Assembly (NCBI RefSeq): GCF_000711825.1
Contig: NZ_JONJ01000008.1
Coordinates: forward strand, 107,459-171,458
DNA: 64,000 nucleotides
Direction: 5' to 3'
From: [Clostridium] aminophilum DSM 10710
GTDB lineage: Bacteria > Bacillota > Clostridia > Lachnospirales > Lachnospiraceae
Positions 17,285-26,456 of the stretch are shown piece by piece; within the stretch, counting starts at the first letter, position 1; every line of letters starts with the position of its first letter. Made by a program: the position numbers and the translations under genes. The notes under the pieces are model-generated. The model saw only the letters and a list, made by a program, of their open reading frames with translations. It was not told where the DNA came from and searched no databases.

Positions 17285-19258
17285 ATGGATGAAAAACTGA
17301 AAGATCTTTCCGTGATCGAATTGAGAAAACTGGCGAAGGACCGGGGAATTGCCGGCACCAGCGGACTCCGCAAGGCGGAATTGATCGAGAAGCTGACGGC
17401 GGACGGCGCTTTGGCCGCAGGAAAAACGGAATCTGTGCCGAAGACCGCAGAGCGCGCACCGAAGCGTGTTCCGGCGGCACCGGCCGGAAACGGCGCATCG
17501 GAGCCGGTACCGGAGAGAGAGCGCGCGGTGAACAGAGGCCGGGGTGACGCGGCGCAGAAGGGAAATGAACCGGATTCCCGGGAGAATGTTCCGGCCGCAA
17601 GACGCCCGGAACGGCGGGAATATGCGCCGAGAACCGGCGGCTCGCGCACCGTGACGAACCGTGTGAAGACGGGAGAGAACGGCAGGGTAAGACCGGATGG
17701 GAAAAACGCGCCGAACCGAAATACCCGGATCGTGCGCAATTCGAGAAATGAACGGACAGAGCGGAGCTATGAGAACCGGACTCCGGCGGCCCGGAATGAG
17801 ACGGATGCGCCGGCAGAGCGGAGAACGGCGGAGATTCGTACCGCCGAGCCGGGAAATCCGGAGAACCGCATGGACAACCGCGTGGAGAACCGCATGGACA
17901 ACCGCGTGGAGAACCGTCTGGATAACCGCCCGGAGAGCCGCATGGATAACCGCGCGGAGAACCGTCTGGATAATCGCGTAGAAAACCGTCCGGACAACCG
18001 CGCAGGTGAAGCGCGCATGACGGAGCAGAGAACACCGGAAAACCGCATGAACGATAACCGCACAATGGAGAGTTCCGGAGCGGGCCGCATGCAGGAGAAC
18101 AAAGCGCCGGATTTCAACGAACTGGACAGCGGCGTGGAGGCGCACGGCATTCTGGAAGTCATGCAGGAGGGCTTTGGATTCATTCGATGCGAAAACTTTC
18201 TGCCGGGCGAAGATGATGTGTACGTGGCACCGTCCCAGATCCGACGCTTCGGACTCCGGACCGGTGATATGATCCGCGGAAGAAAGCGGGTAAAGAGCGC
18301 GACCGAGAAGTTCGGCGCACTGCTCTATATCAATGATGTCAACGGCTACCCGGCGGCGACATTGGCCAGAAGACCGAAGTTTGCCGACCTGACGCCGATC
18401 TTCCCGAATGAGCGCATCCGTCTGGAACGCCCGGACGAAGAGAACTCCGTGGCGCTGCGCGTGATGGATCTCTTAAGCCCCATCGGAAAGGGGCAGAGAG
18501 GTATGATCGTGTCTCCGCCGAAGGCCGGAAAAACCACCCTTCTGAAGCAGGTGGCCAAGAGCGTGACCGAGCAGTATCCGGAAATGCATCTGATCATTCT
18601 TCTGATCGATGAGCGGCCGGAGGAAGTTACCGATATGAAGGAGTCGGTGACCGGCTCTCAGGTGGAGGTAATCTATTCCACCTTCGATGAGCAGGCGGAC
18701 AATCACCGGCGCGTATCCGAGATGGTAATCGAGAGAGCGAGAAGACTGGTGGAACACGGCCGCGATGTCATGATTCTTCTCGACAGTATCACGAGACTGA
18801 CCAGGGCATACAACCAGACGGTACCGCCGAGCGGAAGAACCCTTTCGGGCGGTCTGGATCCGGCGGCGCTCTATATGCCGAAGCGGTTCTTCGGCGCAGC
18901 GAGAAATATCCGCGAGGGCGGAAGTCTCACGATTCTGGCGACCGCGCTGATCGATACCGGAAGCCGTATGGACGATGTGGTGTACGAGGAGTTCAAGGGA
19001 ACCGGAAACATGGAGATCGTGCTGAACCGGAAACTCTCGGAAAAGCGCATTTTCCCGGCTATCGACATTCTGGCGACCGGAACGAGAAGAGACGATCTGC
19101 TTCTCACTCCGGGAGAGCAGGAGGCATCCGACATCATCCACCGCGCGACCAATTCGACGAGACCGGAAGACTCGGTGGAGAAGATTCTGGATCTGTTCGC
19201 GCACACCAAAAACAATCCGGAATTTGTGGCGCTGACAAGGCGCAGGAGAATGTTCTAA
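17285..19258 (+). CDS. rho: transcription termination factor Rho with long repeat-rich insertion
   Basis: 657 residues, far above the usual 420, starting at the ATG at 17285 with AGGAG 8 bases upstream. Rho is a hexameric RNA helicase that ends transcription. Order: N-terminal helical domain (LSVIELRKLAKDRGI, 7-35), then about 250 residues rich in Arg, Asn, Glu and Pro, likely disordered, then the cold-shock RNA-binding fold (HGILEVMQEGFGFIR, about 287-345), and the ATPase with P-loop SPPKAGKTT near 410, LLIDERPEEV (Walker B) and the Q/R loops. Residues 193-240 are six copies of an eight-residue unit like ENRMDNRV. Such insertions are known in some Clostridia and Actinobacteria and may alter RNA binding or drive condensation. 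Confidence 0.95.
   Translation: MDEKLKDLSVIELRKLAKDRGIAGTSGLRKAELIEKLTADGALAAGKTESVPKTAERAPKRVPAAPAGNGASEPVPERERAVNRGRGDAAQKGNEPDSRENVPAARRPERREYAPRTGGSRTVTNRVKTGENGRVRPDGKNAPNRNTRIVRNSRNERTERSYENRTPAARNETDAPAERRTAEIRTAEPGNPENRMDNRVENRMDNRVENRLDNRPESRMDNRAENRLDNRVENRPDNRAGEARMTEQRTPENRMNDNRTMESSGAGRMQENKAPDFNELDSGVEAHGILEVMQEGFGFIRCENFLPGEDDVYVAPSQIRRFGLRTGDMIRGRKRVKSATEKFGALLYINDVNGYPAATLARRPKFADLTPIFPNERIRLERPDEENSVALRVMDLLSPIGKGQRGMIVSPPKAGKTTLLKQVAKSVTEQYPEMHLIILLIDERPEEVTDMKESVTGSQVEVIYSTFDEQADNHRRVSEMVIERARRLVEHGRDVMILLDSITRLTRAYNQTVPPSGRTLSGGLDPAALYMPKRFFGAARNIREGGSLTILATALIDTGSRMDDVVYEEFKGTGNMEIVLNRKLSEKRIFPAIDILATGTRRDDLLLTPGEQEASDIIHRATNSTRPEDSVEKILDLFAHTKNNPEFVALTRRRRMF
17861..18004 (+). 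repeat. six tandem 24-base repeats inside rho
   Basis: Units begin at 17861, 17885, 17909, 17933, 17957 and 17981. The first two are identical; later ones differ mainly at third codon positions and in one residue per unit. They encode ENR-x-DNR-x type octapeptides. The low divergence of the first pair suggests recent expansion. Confidence 0.95.
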
Positions 19259-19263
19259 AACGC

Positions 19264-19292
19264 TTGCATTTTGGCATTTGCCATGATATACT
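19264..19292 (+). promoter_or_regulatory. promoter of rpmE
   Basis: TTGCAT (19264-19269), 17-base spacer, TATACT (19287-19292) with an extended -10 TGA. It directly follows the rho stop, so rpmE has its own promoter. Confidence 0.8.
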
Positions 19293-19298
19293 ATTCGA

Positions 19299-19420
19299 GC
19301 TGTTGTACTGAGCTGACATCAGCGGGCCTGATATCTGCGTGAGTTGTCTTACGGAAAAGGATGTGCAGGACCTGACAACAACGACTTAGGCGGTCGGAAA
19401 TCGCACATATTTTCAAAATG
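19299..19420 (+). promoter_or_regulatory. structured rpmE leader, possible L31 autoregulatory RNA
   Basis: The 5' leader of about 120 bases is unusually long for one small ribosomal protein gene. GTTGTC (19343-19348) pairs with GACAAC (19374-19379), and an earlier GCTGA/TCAGC-type hairpin lies near 19312-19323. Structured leaders bound by L31 are known in Firmicutes; I infer the same here from position and shape, not from a model search. Confidence 0.45.
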
Positions 19421-19431
19421 AGGTGAAAGAA

Positions 19432-19638
19432 ATGAGAGAAGGAATCCATCCAGAGTATCAGCAGGCTAAGGTAGTATGCAACTGCGGCAACGAGTTTACC
19501 GTAGGTTCCACAAAGCCGGAGATCCACGTCGAGATCTGCTCCAAGTGCCATCCGTTCTATACCGGACAGCAGAAGGCATCTTCCATCCGTGGACGTATCG
19601 ATGCATTCAACCGTAAGTACGGAATCAAGAACGCATAA
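19432..19638 (+). CDS. rpmE: 50S ribosomal protein L31, zinc-binding form
   Basis: 68 residues from the ATG at 19432 with GAGGTG upstream. L31 bridges the large and small ribosomal subunits. Cysteines in VCNCGNEF and [10 protein letters not shown] form the zinc ribbon, so this is the zinc-containing paralogue. MREGIHPEY is the standard start. Its own promoter and a strong terminator make it a single-gene unit. Confidence 0.96.
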   Translation: MREGIHPEYQQAKVVCNCGNEFTVGSTKPEIHVEICSKCHPFYTGQQKASSIRGRIDAFNRKYGIKNA

Positions 19639-19652
19639 TCAAAAGAATTGCC

Positions 19653-19692
19653 GGGGGGTTGAGTTCTCAGAACTCGGCCCCCTGTTTTTGTT
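19653..19692 (+). terminator. strong intrinsic terminator of rpmE
   Basis: GGGGG (19653-19658) and GAGTTCT (19661-19667) pair with AGAACTC (19669-19675) and CCCCC (19678-19682), followed by TGTTTTTGTTT. Confidence 0.9.
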
Positions 19693-19728
19693 TCATAGGA
19701 ATTTCTCCGAAATTCCCTATGAAACAAA
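19687..19728. repeat. long palindrome after the rpmE terminator
   Basis: Left arm 19687-19705 and right arm 19709-19728 match over 19 bases with one bulge (TTTGTTTCATAGG arm), with a loop of three bases. It overlaps the T-tail of the preceding terminator. A related arm, TTTCACAGGAAA, occurs at 44667. Confidence 0.85.
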
Positions 19729-19735
19729 ACGCTTC

Positions 19736-19775
19736 GCGAGGAATTGGCGATTGCCGCGAGGAATTGGCGACTGCC
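19736..19775 (+). repeat. two tandem 20-base repeats
   Basis: Two head-to-tail copies of a 20-base unit (19736-19755 and 19756-19775) starting GCGAGGAATTGGCGA differ at a single base. They are non-coding. Confidence 0.9.
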
Positions 19776-19886
19776 ATGATAACGAGTGAAACTCGTGAAG
19801 CGTGTTTCGGCTCGTTCGCTTATCTTTTCAGCCATGGGGGGACTTCGAAAGAAGCATGACGGAAAGAAGAGGGGGAAAGTAAGGAT

Positions 19887-20954
19887 ATGAAATATTCAGG
19901 AATCGGAGGACAGGCGGTTCTCGAGGGCATCATGATGATGAACCGGAACACGTTCGCCGTTGCGGCCCGCCGGAGTGACGGCGGGATCGAAGTGAGAAAG
20001 GATACGTATCATTCGATGACGGAGAAGTCGAAACTTCTCCGGCTGCCGTTTGTCCGCGGCGTTTTCCGGTTCGCGGACTCCATGATTGTCGGCACGAGAG
20101 CGCTCAATTTTTCGGCAGAGGTCTATGGAATGGAAGAAGAGGAAGGGGAAGAAGAACCGTCCCGGTTTGAACAGTTTCTGGACCGCGTCTTCGGCGAGAA
20201 ACTGGAAAAGATCATCATGGCGGCAGTCATGGTATTCTCCTTTGCGGCGGCGATCGGGATCTTTATGGTGCTTCCGCTCCTCCTTGCCGGCGTGTTCCGG
20301 AAGATGACGGAGTCGGAAACCCTGATCGCATTTCTGGAGGGACTGCTCCGCGTTCTGATCTTTGTGACGTATATAAAACTGGTCTCCCGTATGGAAGATA
20401 TCCGGCGGACCTTCATGTACCATGGCGGTGAACACAAATGCATCAACTGCATCGAACACGGGCTTCCGCTGACCGTGGAAAATGTCCGCGCAAGCTCCAA
20501 GGAACACAAGCGCTGCGGCACAAGTTTTCTTCTGATTGTCATGATGATCAGCATTCTGGTGTTCATGGTGGTCCGGGTGGACGGGATCGCCGCGCGGATC
20601 ATCAGCCGGATCGTGCTGGTGCCGGTCATCGCCGGAATCTCCTATGAGGTTCTGCAGGCCGCGGGACGAAGCAGTTCAAAGCTTTCCGATATCATTGCAA
20701 AGCCGGGACTCTGCATGCAGGCGCTGACCACGACGGAACCGGATGATTCCATGATCGAGGTTGCGATCGCGGCGACCGAGGCGGTCTTCGACTGGAGAGC
20801 ATATCTCCGTGAAAATTTTCCGGACACGGTGATCCCGGAGAATATTTCCCGGCCGGAGATCCGCGTGACGGATGCGGCGGACGGACCGTGGAAGAGTGAA
20901 GCGGACGAAAAAGAGAGCGGTCCGACAGAGCAGGAAGGAGATATACGGCTTTGA
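19887..20954 (+). CDS. DUF1385 family membrane protein
   Basis: 355 residues. The family is conserved in Firmicutes next to rpmE and prmC, of unknown function. The signature N-terminus IGGQAVLEGIMMM is present, followed by the conserved KLLRLPFVRGVFRF. There are four hydrophobic segments (about 110-135, 148-170, 205-225 and 228-250), a conserved HGGEHKCINCIEHG between them, and an acidic C-terminal tail. Its last bases overlap the TTG start of prmC, so the pair is coupled. Confidence 0.85.
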   Translation: MKYSGIGGQAVLEGIMMMNRNTFAVAARRSDGGIEVRKDTYHSMTEKSKLLRLPFVRGVFRFADSMIVGTRALNFSAEVYGMEEEEGEEEPSRFEQFLDRVFGEKLEKIIMAAVMVFSFAAAIGIFMVLPLLLAGVFRKMTESETLIAFLEGLLRVLIFVTYIKLVSRMEDIRRTFMYHGGEHKCINCIEHGLPLTVENVRASSKEHKRCGTSFLLIVMMISILVFMVVRVDGIAARIISRIVLVPVIAGISYEVLQAAGRSSSKLSDIIAKPGLCMQALTTTEPDDSMIEVAIAATEAVFDWRAYLRENFPDTVIPENISRPEIRVTDAADGPWKSEADEKESGPTEQEGDIRL

Positions 20955-21961
20955 TCCTGAAACGAGAAGAAAACGGACCGGTCTGGAGAGAGATTCTGAA
21001 TGACGGAATCGCGATTCTGGAAGCAGCCGGGGTTCCGGACGCGGATCATGATGCGTTTGAACTCCTGTCCGCGGCGTTCGGCGTCAGCCGGACACATTTT
21101 TATCTGGATGCGGACCGGCCGGTGCGGGGCGAACTTTTGGCAAAATGCGGCAGCACGTACCGGGAGAACCTGAAAAAACGCGCGGAGCGGATTCCACTTC
21201 AGCAGATTCTGGGCAGTACCTGGTTTATGGGACTGGAATTTGCGGTCAATGAGCATGTGCTCTGTCCGAGACCGGACACCGAGACGCTGGTGGAAGCGGT
21301 TCTCGCGGATGTGCCGGATCCCGATGCCGGCATTCTGGATCTCTGTACCGGATCCGGCTGCATTGCCATCAGCCTTGCGTACCACGGGAAATACCGGAAG
21401 GTCGAGGCGGTGGATATCTCGAGAGACGCGCTGAACATCGCGCGGACAAACGCGAAGAAGATCCTTTCCGTACAGAAGGGAATACTGACGAGCCGGGTGC
21501 GGAATATCGCGGCCGATCCGCTGGAGATGCATCTCACGGGGCTTTTCTCCAAAAATGGAGGAAAGGCAAATCTCTCCGCAGGCGGAGCGACGGAAGAACG
21601 GGAATTCATTCTCCGGGAGGGGGACCTCTTCGGCGCGGTACCGGACGGCGAAAAATACCGCGTGATTGTCAGCAATCCGCCGTATATTCCGACGGCAGAC
21701 TGTGAGACGCTGATGCCCGAGGTGAGAGACCACGAGCCGAGGATCGCGCTGGACGGTGATGCGGACGGACTCCGGTTTTACCGGATTCTCGCGGAAAAAG
21801 CCGCAGGCTGTCTGGAGCGCGGCGGAAGAGTGTATTATGAGATCGGCTTCGATCAGGCGGAAAGCGTGTCCGGACTTCTGGAGAAGGCCGGATATTCCGA
21901 CATCCGAGTGCTGAAAGACCTTGGCGGACTTGACCGTGTCGTGACCGCAGAGTATAGTTAA
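20951..21961 (+). CDS. prmC: peptide chain release factor glutamine methyltransferase PrmC
   Basis: 336 residues, longer than the usual 280-290. PrmC methylates the Gln of the GGQ motif in RF1 and RF2, and prfA follows. The SAM site ILDLCTGSGCIAI and the catalytic NPPY (242-245) are present. About 45 extra residues sit between the SAM-binding half and the EGDLFGAV strand. The start appears to be TTG at 20951: GGAG lies 10 bases upstream and the codon overlaps the stop of the DUF1385 gene. Confidence 0.92.
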   Translation: MILKREENGPVWREILNDGIAILEAAGVPDADHDAFELLSAAFGVSRTHFYLDADRPVRGELLAKCGSTYRENLKKRAERIPLQQILGSTWFMGLEFAVNEHVLCPRPDTETLVEAVLADVPDPDAGILDLCTGSGCIAISLAYHGKYRKVEAVDISRDALNIARTNAKKILSVQKGILTSRVRNIAADPLEMHLTGLFSKNGGKANLSAGGATEEREFILREGDLFGAVPDGEKYRVIVSNPPYIPTADCETLMPEVRDHEPRIALDGDADGLRFYRILAEKAAGCLERGGRVYYEIGFDQAESVSGLLEKAGYSDIRVLKDLGGLDRVVTAEYS

Positions 21962-22125
21962 TTTCGCAGGAAATCAGGGGGACAGATCCTGAGAAAACTG
22001 CGATGAAGAGGAAAATTCCGGCGTCCGGTCGGTGGAAGACTGTGCCGTCTGTGGAGCGGCTGTACCTGTGAAGACAGCCGCAGCATCGATGGGAACGCGG
22101 AAGGATGATATTGAGGAGGAAATGG

Positions 22126-23205
22126 ATGTTTGACAGACTGGACGATCTCGTAAAGCGTTACGAAGAGCTGATGAAACTGATCTCCAGCCCGGATGCAGCC
22201 ATGGATCCGCAGCGGTTTCAGAAACTGATGAAGGATCAGGCCGATCTGGCACCGATCGTGGATACTTACCGGGAATACAGACAGGCCTGTGAGGATGAGG
22301 CGGCGAGCCTTCAGATCCTTGAGGAAGAAAAAGACGAAGAGATGCGTGAGATGGCGAAGGAGGAACTTTCCGACGCCAGAGAGCGCACGGAGAGACTTGC
22401 CGGAGAACTGAAGATCCTGCTTTTGCCGAAGGACCCGAACGACGAGAGAAATGTCATCGTAGAGATCCGTGCCGGCGCCGGCGGCGATGAGGCGGCGCTG
22501 TTTGCCGCGGAACTCTACCGCATGTATATCCATTATGCGGACAGCCGCGGATGGAAATCCGAGATGGTGAACCTCAGCGAGAACGGACTTGGCGGCTTTA
22601 AAGAAGTGGATTTCATGATCCGGGGTAAGGGCGCCTATTCCCGCCTGCGCTATGAGAGCGGCGTGCACCGCGTGCAGCGCGTTCCGGTGACCGAGTCCGG
22701 CGGACGGATTCACACATCCACCGCGACGGTGGCAATCATGCCGGAGGCGGAGGAAGTCGATGTCAGAATCGACGAGAAGGATATCCGGATCGACGTGATG
22801 CGAGCATCCGGAAACGGCGGACAGTGTGTCAATACCACGGATTCCGCGGTCAGACTGACGCATTTCCCGACCGGAATCGTGATCTACAGCCAGACGGAGA
22901 AGTCACAGATTCAGAACCGCGCGAAGGCATTTGCGCTTCTGCGCTCCAAACTCTATGATCTGGAACTGCAGAAAAAGCAGAGCGAGGAGGCGGCGAACCG
23001 CCGCAGCCAGATCGGAACGGGAGACCGCTCGGAGAAGATCCGCACCTACAATTTCCCGCAGGGAAGAATCACGGATCACCGGATCAAGAAAACCATTTAC
23101 AAGATCGATCAGTTTATGAACGGTGATCTGGATGAGATTCTGGACAGCCTGATCGCAGCGGATCAGGCGGAAAAGCTTGCGCAGATGAATTCGGAATCGG
23201 TGTGA
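22126..23205 (+). CDS. prfA: peptide chain release factor 1
   Basis: 360 residues. RF1 reads UAA and UAG stop codons and triggers peptide release. GGQ is at 231-233 in the context [16 protein letters not shown]. The ATG at 22126 has GAGGAGG 6 bases upstream; an in-frame start at 22105 has none. It follows prmC, the enzyme that modifies it. Confidence 0.96.
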   Translation: MFDRLDDLVKRYEELMKLISSPDAAMDPQRFQKLMKDQADLAPIVDTYREYRQACEDEAASLQILEEEKDEEMREMAKEELSDARERTERLAGELKILLLPKDPNDERNVIVEIRAGAGGDEAALFAAELYRMYIHYADSRGWKSEMVNLSENGLGGFKEVDFMIRGKGAYSRLRYESGVHRVQRVPVTESGGRIHTSTATVAIMPEAEEVDVRIDEKDIRIDVMRASGNGGQCVNTTDSAVRLTHFPTGIVIYSQTEKSQIQNRAKAFALLRSKLYDLELQKKQSEEAANRRSQIGTGDRSEKIRTYNFPQGRITDHRIKKTIYKIDQFMNGDLDEILDSLIAADQAEKLAQMNSESV

Positions 23206-23364
23206 CGGACAGAGGATGTTCCGGAAAACACCGGGGCAACATCCGGACATCCGCTTTGAACGTCCGTGCGATGAGCATAAGATAAGCTGAGATAAGAAAG
23301 AATCCGATTGGATGTGAAAACCGCACCGGCTGAGAATGACCGGTGAAGATACGGAGGAAAAACG

Positions 23365-23865
23365 ATGGAAGCTACGCAGCGACGCGACAAGATCAACTAT
23401 TATCTGGATCTTGCCGAGATGGTTCTGCAGAGAGGAACCTGCCTCAGAAGGCTTTACGGCGCCGTGATTGTGAACGAGGATGAAGTTGTCTCGACCGGAT
23501 ATGTCGGTGCGCCGCGCGGCAGGGCCAACTGCACGGATATCGGAACCTGTATGCGCGAAAAACTGCATGTCCCCCGCGGACAGCGCTATGAGATCTGCCG
23601 GAGTGTTCATGCCGAGGCGAATGCGATTATCTCCGCACCGCGAAATCGCATGCTGGGCGCGGCGCTCTATCTCTGCGGAAAAGATGCGAAAACAGGCGAG
23701 TATATCCGTGAGTCAAACAGCTGCAGCATGTGCAAGCGCATGATCATCAATGCCGGCATTGAAAAAGTGTATATTCGCGATTCCAAGGACCAGTACCGCG
23801 TTGTGGACGTGGAAAAAGACTGGGTTCAGAACGATGAGACCGTGGACGGCGAATTCGGATATTAA
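23365..23865 (+). CDS. dCMP deaminase family protein (ComEB-like)
   Basis: 166 residues. Deaminates dCMP to dUMP to feed dTMP synthesis. Zinc site: HAEAN (82-86) and SCSMC with Cys120 and Cys123. The extra Cys-His cluster around CTDIGTCMREKLHVPRG is the second structural zinc site seen in dCMP deaminases rather than in tRNA adenosine deaminases. GGAGG precedes the ATG. It stands between prfA and rfbD with its own spacing. Confidence 0.88.
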   Translation: MEATQRRDKINYYLDLAEMVLQRGTCLRRLYGAVIVNEDEVVSTGYVGAPRGRANCTDIGTCMREKLHVPRGQRYEICRSVHAEANAIISAPRNRMLGAALYLCGKDAKTGEYIRESNSCSMCKRMIINAGIEKVYIRDSKDQYRVVDVEKDWVQNDETVDGEFGY

Positions 23866-23887
23866 GATTTGGAAATGAGGAAATGAC

Positions 23888-24808
23888 ATGAAGTTTTTTG
23901 TGACGGGAGTCGGCGGCCAGCTCGGCCACGATGTAATGAATGAACTTGCTTCAAGAGGATACGAGGGCGTTGGAAGCGACATTGCGCCGGAATACTCCGG
24001 GATCGCGGATGGCAGCGCGGTGACGAAGATGCCGTATGTGCCGGTGGATATTACGGACCGCGCGGCGGTGGAGAAGGCCATTGCGGATGTGAAGCCGGAT
24101 GTGATTGTTCACTGTGCGGCATGGACCGCCGTGGATCTCGCAGAGGATGAGGACAAGAAGGCGAAGGTTCAGGCCATCAATGTGGACGGCACAAAGAACA
24201 TCGCTGAGGCGGCAAAGAAGACCGGAAGCAAGATGATCTACATTTCCACCGACTATGTATTCAACGGCCAGGGCACCGAGCCGTGGGATCCGGACTGCAG
24301 AGATTACGCACCGCTCAACGAATACGGAAAGTCCAAGCTTGGCGGAGAGCTCGCCGTGAGCCAGACGCTGGAGCGCTATTTCATCGTCCGAATCGCATGG
24401 GTATTCGGCCTGAACGGCAAGAATTTCATTAAGACCATGCTGAATGTCGGAAAGACTCATGACGAGGTCCGCGTTGTCAACGATCAGATCGGAACACCGA
24501 CCTACACCCTTGATCTCTCCCGACTTCTGGTGGATATGGCAGAGACGGAAAAGTACGGCTATTATCACGCGACCAATGAGGGCGGATATATTTCCTGGTA
24601 TGATTTCACCTGTGAGATCTACCGTCAGGCCGGCATGGCTACCCGGGTGACACCGGTTACCACGGCGGAGTACGGTCTGTCCAAGGCAGCGCGTCCGTTC
24701 AACAGCCGTCTTGACCGATCCAAACTGGTGAGAGAAGGATTTACACCGCTTCCGGACTGGAAGGATGCGCTGAAGCGCTATCTGGAACAGATCGGAGAGC
24801 TGGGATAA
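23888..24808 (+). CDS. rfbD: dTDP-4-dehydrorhamnose reductase
   Basis: 306 residues. The last step of dTDP-L-rhamnose synthesis: NADPH reduces the 4-keto group. Rossmann motif TGVGGQLG (6-13), STDYVFNG (120-127) and the catalytic YGKSK (Tyr146, Lys150) are present. It lies 11.8 kb from rfbC, so the rhamnose pathway is not in one operon. It starts 22 bases after the dCMP deaminase gene. Confidence 0.93.
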   Translation: MKFFVTGVGGQLGHDVMNELASRGYEGVGSDIAPEYSGIADGSAVTKMPYVPVDITDRAAVEKAIADVKPDVIVHCAAWTAVDLAEDEDKKAKVQAINVDGTKNIAEAAKKTGSKMIYISTDYVFNGQGTEPWDPDCRDYAPLNEYGKSKLGGELAVSQTLERYFIVRIAWVFGLNGKNFIKTMLNVGKTHDEVRVVNDQIGTPTYTLDLSRLLVDMAETEKYGYYHATNEGGYISWYDFTCEIYRQAGMATRVTPVTTAEYGLSKAARPFNSRLDRSKLVREGFTPLPDWKDALKRYLEQIGELG

Positions 24809-24944
24809 CAGAAGATATTCTGCTCAGATTCGGAAAAATCAGAGCGGCAGGATCCGTTTGAACGCGGACGTTCACAATTTCATTGGCGGATCAGATACGG
24901 GGGCGGATCAATCCTGCCCGTGTGTGATCCCGGAGGAGAAAAAA

Positions 24945-26300
24945 ATGGGTAAGTATTTTGGTACGGATGGATTTCGGGGTGAGGCCAATGTCACACTGAC
25001 CGTGGACAAGGCCTTCCAGGTCGGCCGTTTTCTCGGCTGGTATTACGGACAGCAGGCGCGCGGCGAGGTTTGCCGCATTGTCATCGGCAAGGATACCAGA
25101 CGGAGCAGTTATATGTTTGAATATGCACTGGTGGCAGGACTGACTGCATCCGGCGCGGACGCATATCTTCTTCATGTCACGACGACGCCGAGCGTGTCCT
25201 ATGTGGTCCGCACCGAACAGTTCGACTGCGGAATCATGATCTCCGCAAGCCACAATCCGTACTACGATAACGGAATCAAGGTGATCAACGGCAGCGGCGA
25301 AAAGCTGGAGGAGTCCGTGATCGGGAAGATCGAGGCGTATCTCGACGGCGAGTCCGGCGAGATCCCGCTGGCGGAGCGCGACCGCATCGGCCGTACGGTC
25401 GACTATGCGGCGGGCAGAAACCGTTACATCGGATATCTGATCTCTCTGGCAACCCGTTCCTTCAAGGGAAAGCGAGTTGCCCTCGACTGCTCCAACGGAA
25501 GCGCGTTCTCGGTTGCAAAGAATGTGTTTGATGCCCTCGGCGCAGAGACCTATGCGATCAATGATCAGCCGGACGGCTTCAACATCAACACCGACTGCGG
25601 TTCCACACACATCGAAGGACTGCAGAAATACGTCGTGGAACATCACATGGACGTCGGTTTCGCCTACGATGGCGATGCGGACCGCTGTCTTGCGGTGGAT
25701 GAGAACGGCGAAGTGGTGGACGGAGACCGCATCCTCTATGTTTGCGGCAAGTATATGAAAGAAAACGGAATGCTCGTGGGCAATACCATTGTGACCACGG
25801 TCATGTCCAACTTCGGTCTGTACAAGGCGCTGGACCGCGAAGGCATCCGTTATGAGAAGACGGCGGTCGGCGACAAGTATGTCTACGAGAATATGTCGAA
25901 GAACGGTTATGTCCTCGGCGGCGAGCAGTCCGGCCACATCATTTTCAGCAAGTATGAGACCACCGGCGACGGTATCGTGACAAGTCTGAAGGTGATGGAG
26001 GCGATGCTCGAGAAGAAGGAAACTCTTGGAAAAATGGCGTCGGAAGTCACCATTTACCCGCAGGTTCTGAAAAATGTCCGCGTGAAGGACAAAAATGAGG
26101 CGCAGGCGGATCCGGAAGTGCAGAAGGCAGTGGAAAATGTGACCGAGGCTCTCGGCGACACCGGAAGAATCCTTCTTCGTCCCAGCGGCACCGAGCCGGT
26201 GATCCGCGTCATGGTCGAGGCGGAGACGGACGAGATCTGCCATATGCATGTTGACCGTGTGATCAGGGTGCTGGAAGAACGCGGACTGACCATCGAATAA
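24945..26300 (+). CDS. glmM: phosphoglucosamine mutase
   Basis: 451 residues from the ATG at 24945, with GGAGGAG upstream. Converts glucosamine-6-phosphate to glucosamine-1-phosphate for peptidoglycan. Phosphoserine loop SASHNP (100-105, Ser102), metal-binding DGDADR near 240, sugar-binding GGEQSGH, and phosphate-binding RPSGTEPVIRV near the end. FGTDGFRG at the N-terminus is the GlmM hallmark. A phosphomannomutase role is less likely. Confidence 0.92.
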   Translation: MGKYFGTDGFRGEANVTLTVDKAFQVGRFLGWYYGQQARGEVCRIVIGKDTRRSSYMFEYALVAGLTASGADAYLLHVTTTPSVSYVVRTEQFDCGIMISASHNPYYDNGIKVINGSGEKLEESVIGKIEAYLDGESGEIPLAERDRIGRTVDYAAGRNRYIGYLISLATRSFKGKRVALDCSNGSAFSVAKNVFDALGAETYAINDQPDGFNINTDCGSTHIEGLQKYVVEHHMDVGFAYDGDADRCLAVDENGEVVDGDRILYVCGKYMKENGMLVGNTIVTTVMSNFGLYKALDREGIRYEKTAVGDKYVYENMSKNGYVLGGEQSGHIIFSKYETTGDGIVTSLKVMEAMLEKKETLGKMASEVTIYPQVLKNVRVKDKNEAQADPEVQKAVENVTEALGDTGRILLRPSGTEPVIRVMVEAETDEICHMHVDRVIRVLEERGLTIE

Positions 26301-26315
26301 GATCGGGATGCAACA

Positions 26316-26399
26316 CGCTCTGCGAGTTTCGAGCGTTTGGCGGCAGTCGTCGGGGGCTCACCGGGGTGTGGGCTTTGGCGAGTTAGCTGTATAAATAAA
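26316..26399 (+). repeat. 84-base intergenic hairpin element, copy A
   Basis: It begins 15 bases after the glmM stop. About 70 of 84 bases match copy B at 28454-28537 without gaps. It can fold as GCGGC (26340-26344), TCGTCG (26347-26352) and CTCACC against GGTGTGGG, TGGCGA (26376-26381) and GCTGT (26386-26390), using G-U pairs where copy B has Watson-Crick pairs. Confidence 0.85.
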
Positions 26400-26401
26400 T
26401 C

Positions 26402-26437
26402 GGGTAGGGGAGAGTGTATCTTCCCTACCCGTTGTAT
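26402..26437 (+). terminator. hairpin between glmM and greA, weak terminator
   Basis: GGGTAGGG (26402-26409) pairs with CCCTACCC (26423-26430). The T-tract is poor (TTGTATC), so it may be a weak terminator or a leader hairpin of greA, whose start is 27 bases on. Confidence 0.45.
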
Positions 26438-26456
26438 CAATGGAAGAGGTTGGATT

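Noticed and set aside
17861..18004. CRISPR-like array
   Set aside because: The 24-base units are head to tail without spacers, in frame, and encode the disordered part of Rho.
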